Assembly (NCBI RefSeq): GCF_024508335.1
Contig: NZ_CP101988.1
Span: forward strand, 2,046,001-2,110,000
Source: Cellulomonas chengniuliangii
Lineage (GTDB): Bacteria; Actinomycetota; Actinomycetes; Actinomycetales; Cellulomonadaceae
Direction: 5' to 3'
Length of the DNA stretch: 64,000 bases
Position numbers and translations under genes: made by a program. Below the pieces are notes generated by a model. It was not told where the DNA came from. It searched no databases and saw only the letters and a program-made list of their open reading frames with translations. How positions within the stretch are numbered: position 1 is the stretch's first letter; each line of letters opens with the position of its first letter. Below, one piece after another: positions 57,794 to 64,000 of this stretch.

Positions 57794-58475
57794 CGTCGCG
57801 GCCCTCCTGGGGGGTGCGCGCGCCCGATGCCCCAGAGCCGGCGCCCAGGCTGCCGGCGCCACTGCCGAGGTCCGCGCGCCGCGGCCCGTCGCCGTCCGCA
57901 GGTCCCGGATCCGTGTCGCCGTCGCCCTCCGCGCCAGGCCCGCTGTCCCGCGTCCCGTCGATCTGGATGCCCCGGATCGCGAGGATCATGATGAGCCCGG
58001 CGGCGACGACGATCGCGATGTCGGCGACGTTGCCGACGAACAGGTCCCCGTAGGCGATGAAGTCGACGACGTGGCCGCGGGCGAAGCCGGGCGCACGGAA
58101 CACACGGTCGCCGAGGTTGCCCAGCGCACCGCCTAGCAGCAGCCCGAGGGCGAGCGCCCATCCCGTGGACCCCAGCCGCCGCGAGGCCCGGACGATGACG
58201 ACCACCACCCCCGTCGCGACGAGGGTCAGCACCCAGGTCATGCCCGTCGCGATCGACAGGGCGGCGCCCGGGTTGAACAGCAGCCGCAGGCTCAGCAAGT
58301 CCCCCAGCACCGGCACCGGCTCGCCCTCCACGAGGGTGACCAGCACCCACGCCTTGGTGGCCTGGTCGACCACCAGGACAGCGAGCGTCAGAGCGATCAG
58401 AAGCAGAAGAAGACGACGCCGGCGCACCCCACCCGGAGGTGGAGAGGCCGGCGTCGTCTCAGAGGTCGTGAGCAC
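57786..58475 (-). CDS. lspA: Lipoprotein signal peptidase (signal peptidase II)
   Basis: The 229-residue membrane aspartic protease cleaves prolipoproteins. Four membrane helices, [28 protein letters not shown] and [13 protein letters not shown] carry the conserved Asn and Asp residues. About 55 residues after the last helix form a disordered Gly/Asp/Pro tail not found in short family members. The GTG start lies 7 bases after TAGACT. It serves lipoproteins such as the protease and the DUF6318 protein of this window. Confidence 0.95.
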   Translation of the reverse strand: MLTTSETTPASPPPGGVRRRRLLLLLIALTLAVLVVDQATKAWVLVTLVEGEPVPVLGDLLSLRLLFNPGAALSIATGMTWVLTLVATGVVVVIVRASRRLGSTGWALALGLLLGGALGNLGDRVFRAPGFARGHVVDFIAYGDLFVGNVADIAIVVAAGLIMILAIRGIQIDGTRDSGPGAEGDGDTDPGPADGDGPRRADLGSGAGSLGAGSGASGARTPQEGRDDG

Positions 58476-58482
58476 CCGCAGG

Positions 58483-58488
58483 AGTCTA
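58483..58488 (-). promoter_or_regulatory. Leaderless promoter of lspA
   Basis: TAGACT on the minus strand ends 7 bases before the lspA GTG at 58475. It lies in the gap after the DksA/TraR gene. Confidence 0.6.
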
Positions 58489-58496
58489 CGTGTGGC

Positions 58497-58958
58497 TCAC
58501 CGACGTTCTTCCCGCTGCTTGCACTCCACGCACAGCGTGGCGCGGGGGAAAGCCTCCACCCGCGCCTTGCCGATCGCCCTGGCGCAGGACTCGCACGTGC
58601 CGAACGTGCCCGCGGTGATGCGGGCCAGGGCATGCGCGGTCTGTGCCAGGAGGTCTCGCGTGTTGTTCACCAGGGTGAGCTCGTGCTCACGCTCGAGCGC
58701 GCTCGATCCCGAGTCAGCCTGGTCATCCCCTGCTCCGTCGCCGGAGTTCCGCAAAAGATCCGAGAGCTCGGCGTCTGCTGCCGAGAGCTCGGAGGTAAGT
58801 CGCGCGACGTCGCTCATGAGCTCGTCGGCGACAGCACGCACATCTCGGACCGACCACGGCTTCTCACCGTCACGCACGGGGAAAAGTCGGACCGCCTTCG
58901 CGAGATCCAACTCCCCCTGCGATGTCGTCCCCCTGCTGAGTGAGTCGTTGATGGCCAC
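58497..58958 (-). CDS. DksA/TraR-type zinc-finger protein
   Basis: The 153-residue protein has a helical coiled coil region and a C-terminal C4 zinc finger, CESCARAIGKARVEAFP then LCVECKQREE. DksA-family proteins bind RNA polymerase; actinobacterial members are short TraR/DksA relatives. Its position between lspA and divIVA is conserved in related genomes. The start ATG is one of several; the chosen one gives MAINDSLSRGT. Confidence 0.9.
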   Translation of the reverse strand: MAINDSLSRGTTSQGELDLAKAVRLFPVRDGEKPWSVRDVRAVADELMSDVARLTSELSAADAELSDLLRNSGDGAGDDQADSGSSALEREHELTLVNNTRDLLAQTAHALARITAGTFGTCESCARAIGKARVEAFPRATLCVECKQREERR

Positions 58959-59010
58959 TGGCGCCCTCTCTGTGGAAGTCCCGCGAGACTATGCGCGTTG
59001 CCCATGACGC

Positions 59011-59052
59011 ACAACACACCGCGGGAGGCATAGCCTCACCGCGGTGTGTTGT
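59011..59052 (-). terminator. divIVA terminator hairpin
   Basis: Fourteen-base perfect arms (ACAACACACCGCGG and its complement) enclose a second GAGGC/GCCTC stem, making a nearly continuous 19-pair hairpin with one bulged base. It lies 17 bases after the divIVA stop and before the DksA/TraR gene. Confidence 0.8.
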
Positions 59053-59068
59053 TCAACGAAAGCGCAGG

Positions 59069-59737
59069 TCAGACGGCTCGCGAGCCCCCTCCGGGCTGAG
59101 CGTTCTGTCCACTGCGGGGCGGCAGCGCGCTGCCCCGGTTGTCCAGGTCGCCAAGGAGGTTCTCGAGGTAGCTCTTGAGGCGCGTGCGGTAGTCCCGCTC
59201 GAACACCCGGAGCTCGTCGATCTTGCGCTCGAGCAGCGAGCGCTCCTGCTCGAGCTGCCCGAGCGTGCGGGACGACGTCTCCTCGGCCTCGCGGACGATG
59301 CGGCTGCTCTGCGCCTTCGCCTCGGCGATGAGCCGGTCGCTCTCCTCCTGGCCGCTCTTGACGTAGTCGTCGTGGAGCTTCTGCGCCAGCGCGAGCATCC
59401 CCGTGGCCGACTCCGGCTCGTTGGGGCGCTGCGGGCTCACCGGGGCGACGGCCACGGGAGCCGGGGCCGCAGGAGCGGGCGCCGGCTGCGGCTCGGGGGT
59501 CGGCTCGGGCTTCGGCGCCGGAGCGGCCTGCTGAGCACCTGCCCGGCTGAGCTCGGCGATGCGTCGCTCGGCTGCCGCGAGCTTCGTCTTGAGGTCCTCG
59601 TTCTCGGTCTGCAGGTCACGCAGGGTGTTGACGACCTCGTCGAGGAAGTCATCGACCTCGTCCTGGTCGTACCCCTCGCGGAACTTCGTCGCCTGGAACT
59701 TCTTGTTCAGGACGTCGTCTGCTGTCAGCAGTGCCAT
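59069..59737 (-). CDS. divIVA: DivIVA/Wag31 polar growth protein
   Basis: The 222-residue coiled coil begins MALLTADDVLNKKFQAT and continues YDQDEVDDFLDEVVNTLRDL, the lipid-binding DivIVA domain. A Pro/Ala linker (about 75-110) leads to a second coiled coil. It marks cell poles and directs wall growth in actinobacteria. The upstream open frame is ignored because AGAGGTGA precedes this ATG. It is after yggT in the division cluster. Confidence 0.95.
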   Translation of the reverse strand: MALLTADDVLNKKFQATKFREGYDQDEVDDFLDEVVNTLRDLQTENEDLKTKLAAAERRIAELSRAGAQQAAPAPKPEPTPEPQPAPAPAAPAPVAVAPVSPQRPNEPESATGMLALAQKLHDDYVKSGQEESDRLIAEAKAQSSRIVREAEETSSRTLGQLEQERSLLERKIDELRVFERDYRTRLKSYLENLLGDLDNRGSALPPRSGQNAQPGGGSRAV

Positions 59738-59819
59738 CGTCGTCACCTCTTCGGTCGAACTTGGTCTAGCCGGTGGGCAGTCACCGACCACCTCGGCTCA
59801 CGGTAGCGGACATTGAGGC

Positions 59820-59833
59820 GGTCGCATGCGACC
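59820..59833. promoter_or_regulatory. Palindrome upstream of divIVA
   Basis: GGTCGCATGCGACC is a perfect 14-base palindrome 83 bases before the divIVA start. It could be an operator or chance; TACCGT downstream on the minus strand is a weak -10. Confidence 0.35.
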
Positions 59834-59915
59834 CGCCACGCACTGCTCACACCTCGGGCGCCTAGCCCGCCCGTGTCGAGGTGGCTCGCGCGCACATCGA
59901 TGACGTGCTCGGCGG

Positions 59916-60200
59916 TCACAGCGCCGACAGCACAGACATCAGCACAGTGCAGGCGAGCATCAGGATCAAGAACGCCAGGTCGAGGCGCACCGTCCCCAAC
60001 GACAGCGGCGGCACGACACGACGGATCGCCCGCAAGGGCGGGTCGGTCACCGTGTACGTCGCCTCCGCGATGACGAGCATGACGCCGCTCGGACGCCATT
60101 CCCGCGCGAAGAACTGCACCCAGTCCAGCACGAGCCGGGCGAGGAGCAGGAGGAAGAAGACGAGGACGACCAGGTACAGGACGTCGGCGATCAGCCTCAC
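59916..60200 (-). CDS. YggT-family membrane protein
   Basis: The 94-residue integral membrane protein has two hydrophobic helices (LIADVLYLVVLVFFLLLLA and the C-terminal LAFLILMLACTVLMSVL) with the family motif PLRAIRRVVPP between them. In the division cluster it is expected to take part in cell division or envelope homeostasis. The stop of sepF is 4 bases before it. Confidence 0.9.
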   Translation of the reverse strand: MRLIADVLYLVVLVFFLLLLARLVLDWVQFFAREWRPSGVMLVIAEATYTVTDPPLRAIRRVVPPLSLGTVRLDLAFLILMLACTVLMSVLSAL

Positions 60201-60203
60201 GCG

Positions 60204-60671
60204 TCAGCTCTGGTTGAAGAAGCCCGCGGGGGCGGGCTCGGCAGGCTGCTCGTCGCCCGTGACCTCGACGTGGGCCGGGGACAGCAGGAACACCTTGTTG
60301 GTGACACGCTCGATCGCCCCGTGCAGCCCGAAGATCAGGCCCGCGGAGAAGTCGACCAGGCGCTTCGCGTCGGCGTCGTCCATGTCGGAGAGGTTCATGA
60401 TGACCGGCGTGCCCTCGCGGAACGCCTCGCCGATCTTCCGCGCGTCGTTGTAGGCGCGCGGGTGGATCGTCGTGATGCGCCGGAGCTCGCCGGTCGAGGG
60501 CGCGGGCTGCGCGACCCTCACCGCGGGCCGGTGAAGCGGCGTGACCTGAGCCTCGTACTCCTGCGGCACCGTAGCCTCCAGCTCGTCGTACTCGTCGACG
60601 TACTCCTCGTGCTCGCCTCGTTCGTCGGCGAGGCCGAGGTACAGCATCGTCTTGCGCAGCGCTCCGGCCAT
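60204..60671 (-). CDS. sepF: Cell division protein SepF
   Basis: The 155-residue FtsZ-anchor protein has an N-terminal amphipathic helix ([15 protein letters not shown]), a long acidic linker, and the C-terminal SepF core with [20 protein letters not shown] and [20 protein letters not shown]. In actinobacteria lacking FtsA, SepF tethers FtsZ to the membrane. The ATG at 60671 has GAGGAG 6 bases before it, so the upstream ATG at 60692 was not used. TAGCGT (60717-60722) is a possible -10. Confidence 0.95.
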   Translation of the reverse strand: MAGALRKTMLYLGLADERGEHEEYVDEYDELEATVPQEYEAQVTPLHRPAVRVAQPAPSTGELRRITTIHPRAYNDARKIGEAFREGTPVIMNLSDMDDADAKRLVDFSAGLIFGLHGAIERVTNKVFLLSPAHVEVTGDEQPAEPAPAGFFNQS

Positions 60672-60780
60672 CGCGTTCTCCTCAATCCCCACGGGACTAT
60701 CTCTTCCCTGCGTTCGACGCTAGCAAGGAGCCCGCCCCGACCTGGCGCGACACGCGGGGCCGTCCGGATTACCCAGGACC

Positions 60781-61527
60781 TCACCCGGCGAGCCGCACCA
60801 CGCCGGCGAACCGGCCGGTGGGGCGCCCCTCCGCCGAAGCACGACGGTGCGAGTAAAGCCGCTCATCGGTGAACGTGCACGTCGAGACGCGCGACACTGC
60901 GCGCACCCCGGCACGGGCAAGCTCGCCCGCGACCCCGGCGCCCAGGTCCACGCCCGGCGTCCCCCACCGGGTCACGGCCCATGCCTCGGGGACGACGGCC
61001 GCCACGTCGGCGCGCATCTGCTCGGGCACCTCGTAAGCGTCCCCGCTGATGCAGGGGCCGATGGACGCGCGCACCCGGCCGACGTCGGCCCCCCGCGCCA
61101 GCATCGTGTCGACTGCGGCCTGGACGACCCCGGCCGCCAGGCCGGCGCGCCCGGCATGCACGGCCGCGACGAGCCCGGCCTGCGCGTCCGCGAGGAGTAG
61201 CGGCACGCAATCGGCCACGTACACCGCCACCGCGAACCGCGACGAGCCGGTGAGGAGCGCGTCCGCCTCGCCCGCCACACCGCTGTGCGCGCTGCCAGCC
61301 TCGTCGAGCACACGCACCGTGGCGCCGTGCACCTGCTCGCCGAACATGACGGGGGCGCCAGCCCACTCGGCGAGGAGTCCGCGGTTCGCCAGGACGTCGG
61401 CGGGCCGGTCCCCGACGTTGAGCCCGACGTTGAGGCTCGCCCAGGGGGCGCCCGACACCCCGCCCGCCCGGGTGGTGAACCCGGCCCGCACCCCGGGGCC
61501 GAGGTCGACCTCGAGGACGGGGATCAC
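60781..61527 (-). CDS. pgeF: PgeF/YfiH laccase-domain protein
   Basis: The 248-residue protein belongs to the multicopper polyphenol oxidase-named family now known as PgeF, a peptidoglycan editing and purine nucleoside-type enzyme. VAVYVADCVPLLLADAQ, VAAVHAGRAGLAAGVVQAAV and ASIGPCISGDAYEVPEQM contain the metal His and Cys. It lies between ftsZ and sepF, the standard position in actinobacteria, 9 bases after ftsZ. Confidence 0.92.
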   Translation of the reverse strand: MIPVLEVDLGPGVRAGFTTRAGGVSGAPWASLNVGLNVGDRPADVLANRGLLAEWAGAPVMFGEQVHGATVRVLDEAGSAHSGVAGEADALLTGSSRFAVAVYVADCVPLLLADAQAGLVAAVHAGRAGLAAGVVQAAVDTMLARGADVGRVRASIGPCISGDAYEVPEQMRADVAAVVPEAWAVTRWGTPGVDLGAGVAGELARAGVRAVSRVSTCTFTDERLYSHRRASAEGRPTGRFAGVVRLAG

Positions 61528-61536
61528 CGCAATCGC

Positions 61537-62796
61537 CTACTTCAGGAAGTCGGGGACGTCCAGCTCCTCGGCGCCGCGGCGCGAGTGGTCCTCTTCGAAG
61601 ATCTGCGGCACCTCGAGCTGACCCGTGCTCGGAGCGGGCGCGGGCGCCTCGGACGCGAGGAACACCGGGACGGGAGCCGCGGCCGGGGCGACGGGGCGGA
61701 TCGGCGACCCGACGCGCACGACGTCCTCGTCCGGGTCGACCGGCCGGGGCTGGGCCACGGCGTGCGTGGGCGCCGCAGCCGGCCGCGGGGCGCCAGACGC
61801 CGAGCCGCTCACCTGGCCGAGGCCCCGGCTGTCGCGCCGGACCACCGGAGCGCCGCCGTCGAAGCCGGCCGCGATGACGGTGACACGCACCTCGTCGCCG
61901 AGGGCGTCGTCGATGACCGCGCCGAAGATGATGTTCGCCTCGGGGTGCGCAGCCTCCTGCACCAGGCGTGCGGCCTCGTTGATCTCGAACAGCCCCAGGT
62001 CGGAGCCGCCCTGGATGGACAGCAGCACGCCGTGGGCGCCGTCGATGCTGGCCTCGAGCAGCGGCGAGGAGATCGCGAGCTCTGCCGCCTGCACGGCGCG
62101 GTCGTCACCGCGCGCGGAGCCGATGCCCATGAGCGCGGACCCGGCGCCCTGCATCACGGACTTGACGTCGGCGAAGTCGAGGTTGATCAGGCCAGGGGTG
62201 GTGATGAGGTCGGTGATGCCCTGGACGCCGGACAGCAGCACCTGGTCGGCGGAGTGGAAGGCGTCGAGCACCGAGACCGAACGGTCGGATATCGACAGCA
62301 GCCGGTCGTTGGGGATGACGATGAGCGTGTCGACCTCGGCGCGCAGCGCCTCGATGCCGGAGTCCGCCTGCACCGAGCGGCGGCGGCCCTCGAAGGTGAA
62401 CGGCCGGGTGACGACACCGATGGTCAGCGCGCCGAGCGAGCGTGCGATGCGGGCCACGACGGGCGCGCCGCCGGTGCCAGTGCCGCCGCCCTCGCCCGCG
62501 GTCACGAACACCATGTCCGCGCCGCGCAGCACGTCCTCGATCTCCTCGGCGTGGTCCTCCGAGGCCTTCTTGCCCACCTCGGGGTCGGCGCCGGCGCCGA
62601 GCCCGCGCGTGAGCTCGCGGCCCACGTCGAGCTTCACGTCGGCGTCGGACATCAGCAGAGCCTGGGCGTCAGTGTTGATCGCGATGAACTCGACACCCTT
62701 GAGGCCGACCTCGATCATGCGGTTGACGGCGTTGACGCCCCCACCCCCGATGCCGACGACCTTGATGACGGCCAGGTAGTTCTGCGGAGCTGCCAC
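61537..62796 (-). CDS. ftsZ: Cell division GTPase FtsZ
   Basis: The 419-residue tubulin homologue forms the Z ring. [11 protein letters not shown] begins the GTP fold, GGGTGTG (103-109) is the tubulin signature, and the T7 loop appears as [13 protein letters not shown]. The C-terminal linker is Pro/Ala-rich, and the end ELDVPDFLK is the SepF/partner-binding tail. The GTG at 62796 follows GAGAGG; upstream frame is ignored. Confidence 0.97.
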   Translation of the reverse strand: MAAPQNYLAVIKVVGIGGGGVNAVNRMIEVGLKGVEFIAINTDAQALLMSDADVKLDVGRELTRGLGAGADPEVGKKASEDHAEEIEDVLRGADMVFVTAGEGGGTGTGGAPVVARIARSLGALTIGVVTRPFTFEGRRRSVQADSGIEALRAEVDTLIVIPNDRLLSISDRSVSVLDAFHSADQVLLSGVQGITDLITTPGLINLDFADVKSVMQGAGSALMGIGSARGDDRAVQAAELAISSPLLEASIDGAHGVLLSIQGGSDLGLFEINEAARLVQEAAHPEANIIFGAVIDDALGDEVRVTVIAAGFDGGAPVVRRDSRGLGQVSGSASGAPRPAAAPTHAVAQPRPVDPDEDVVRVGSPIRPVAPAAAPVPVFLASEAPAPAPSTGQLEVPQIFEEDHSRRGAEELDVPDFLK

Positions 62797-62866
62797 AGTG
62801 GGTGCCTCTCGTTGTGCGCCGGGACGTGCACGGCTGGGGCGATGTGACCGCCACTGCCGAACCTTC

Positions 62867-62883
62867 ACCCTCAAGTTGAGGGT
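62867..62883. promoter_or_regulatory. Palindrome and AT-rich promoter region of ftsZ
   Basis: ACCCTCAA and TTGAGGGT form a 17-base palindrome with a single central base, 71-87 bases before the ftsZ GTG. The DNA beside it (to 62910) is AT-rich, with TATAAC on the minus strand as a possible -10. It may be an operator for ftsZ. CCTCAA half-sites are also used by MerR-type regulators. Confidence 0.55.
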
Positions 62884-63007
62884 TATAGTTATGTCATTTT
62901 CTCTCTAGTCGATGACGCTATGTGCGCCGGGCGCCGCGATCAACGACCTCGCCGCGCGTGTCGGCCACGATCCCAGTTCATCGGGCCCGTCGCCCGTCCA
63001 ACCGGGC

Positions 63008-63973
63008 TCATTTGGTGATCGGCAGCGTCGGGGCGGACACGTCGAAGACGCTCGCGCCCGCGCTCTCTGGCGCCGCCCGCAGCGCGCTCAGCACGGCGAC
63101 CTTCAACGCCGTGTCCTGCCCGCTCCCCCAGTCCACCCGCGCGCCGTCGCGCAGCGCCATGGTGACCGTGTCCTGCGACTGCGCGGAGACCTCCCCCACC
63201 TCGGCCAGGAGCTCGGGAGGCAGCCCTTCGAGCACCGTGAGCACCGCCGCGAGAGTGCGCGCCTCGCCGACGGGGACCTGCACCACGGGCAGGCCGTCCG
63301 GCGCCGCATCGACCCTGCCGACCTGCACGCCCTCCATGTCGACCAGCGCGAAGCCCGGCGCGCCCGCGTCCGGCGCCTCCTCCGGCTGCTCGGGCACGGC
63401 CGCCACCGGCTCCCGCGACACCAGCTCGATGTGCAGGCCGCGGGGCCACGCCCGGCTCACCTGCGCCTCTCGGACCCCGGGCACATCGAGGACGTCGCGC
63501 CTCAGGCCCACCGTGTCGAGCCGCGGCAGGGGGGTCGTGCCCCGCCCGGCGACGACCTCCCGCACCTGGTCCACCGCCACCACCGTCCCCGCCCCAGCGA
63601 CGGTGACCTGGGCCTGGTCGAGCCGGAACACGGGCGACCAGAGCAGCAGCCAAGCCGTCACGCCCACGGCCACCACGGCGCCCGCCGCCACGAGGACGTC
63701 GCGGCGCGCCAGGCGACGGCGAGCCCTGGCACGCTCGGCGAACCGCGCGGCCGAGCTCATCGAGACGACCGAGGGCCGCACCGGGAGAGCGGTCCCGCGA
63801 CGGCCCGCGGCGTAGGTCGTGACGGTCGGCTCGCCGGGGGCCGCGCCCGAGCGGGCCGACGGCGTCGCCGTCGAGTCACCGCCGGGCCTCGACCGGCCAG
63901 CGGCGCCAGGCCGCCCGACCCCTGGCTGCTGGCCTGAGCGCGGGGCGGGCTCGCCGTCGGACCGCGTGGGCAC
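63008..63973 (-). CDS. ftsQ: Cell division protein FtsQ
   Basis: At least 321 residues. A disordered cytoplasmic N-terminus with many Pro/Arg leads to one membrane helix (about residues 95-113), a POTRA domain (FRLDQAQVTVAGAGTVVAVD), and the FtsQ beta domain with VGRVDAAPDGLPVVQVP. FtsQ links early and late division proteins. The GTG at 63973 is used, but the frame stays open to the window edge, so a start beyond 64000 cannot be excluded. Confidence 0.93.
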   Translation of the reverse strand: MPTRSDGEPAPRSGQQPGVGRPGAAGRSRPGGDSTATPSARSGAAPGEPTVTTYAAGRRGTALPVRPSVVSMSSAARFAERARARRRLARRDVLVAAGAVVAVGVTAWLLLWSPVFRLDQAQVTVAGAGTVVAVDQVREVVAGRGTTPLPRLDTVGLRRDVLDVPGVREAQVSRAWPRGLHIELVSREPVAAVPEQPEEAPDAGAPGFALVDMEGVQVGRVDAAPDGLPVVQVPVGEARTLAAVLTVLEGLPPELLAEVGEVSAQSQDTVTMALRDGARVDWGSGQDTALKVAVLSALRAAPESAGASVFDVSAPTLPITK

Positions 63974-64000
63974 GGACGGCGCCGACGGGAGCGCCGGGAG

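Overview
The window is chromosomal DNA of a very high-GC actinobacterium. Gene content and order point to Micrococcales and fit a Cellulomonas-like genome, but I could not test the genus. The blocks match the known Mycobacterium tuberculosis order: TPR protein, HAD phosphatase, small protein, TlyA, NAD kinase, RecN, SteA, SteB; Mpg with TyrS; argC-J-B-D-F-R-G-H; infC-rpmI-rplT-SpoU; hisD/hisC-B-H-priA; and ftsQ-ftsZ-pgeF-sepF-yggT-divIVA. Almost everything is core housekeeping. I found no prophage, transposon, CRISPR array or defence island.

Layout. 1-10339 (minus strand): an operon of a disordered Arg/Asp-rich TPR protein, HAD phosphatase, a small protein, TlyA, NadK, RecN, SteA, SteB and an MraY-like membrane protein cut by the window edge. 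10529-16461: one rRNA operon on the minus strand (16S, spacer, 23S, 5S) with a leader promoter, a leader box and a 17-bp perfect terminator hairpin. 16462-27910: tyrS, 3-methyladenine glycosylase, a P-loop kinase and the complete arginine cluster, nearly all overlapping or abutting. 28077-29373 (plus): a quinone oxidoreductase and a small membrane protein. 29473-37303 (minus): pheST, a GNAT enzyme, an RNA ligase-like protein, a SpoU methyltransferase and rplT-rpmI-infC. 37674-42419 (plus): a Fur-family regulator with catalase, DUF1844, a coiled-coil membrane protein with a serine protease lipoprotein, and a GerW-like protein. 42420-46981 (minus): SseB, priA, hisH, a conserved unknown, hisB, hisC. 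47107-51210 (plus): an inserted block of a possible short leader ORF, a DUF6318-type lipoprotein, a PKD-domain protein and a RecQ-like helicase fused to a phosphoribosyltransferase-like domain. It separates hisC from hisD. 51220-64000: hisD, an S4 protein, a PPOX protein, dnaE, rluD, lspA, a DksA/TraR-type protein, divIVA, yggT, sepF, pgeF, ftsZ and ftsQ.

Regulation. At ten genes (argC, the Fur gene, the coiled-coil gene, hisH, hisC, the DUF6318 gene, recQ, hisD, dnaE, lspA) a TANNNT -10 box sits 6 or 7 bases before the start codon, so they are probably read from leaderless mRNAs. infC has no good ATG or GTG start but has a strong Shine-Dalgarno sequence before an AUC codon, as expected for an IF3 gene controlled by its own product. 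I did not find an obviously new multi-gene system. The best candidates for a second look are the hisC-DUF6318 intergenic leader with its hairpin, the RecQ-PRTase fusion, the MraY-like protein next to SteAB, and the giant disordered extension on the TPR protein.
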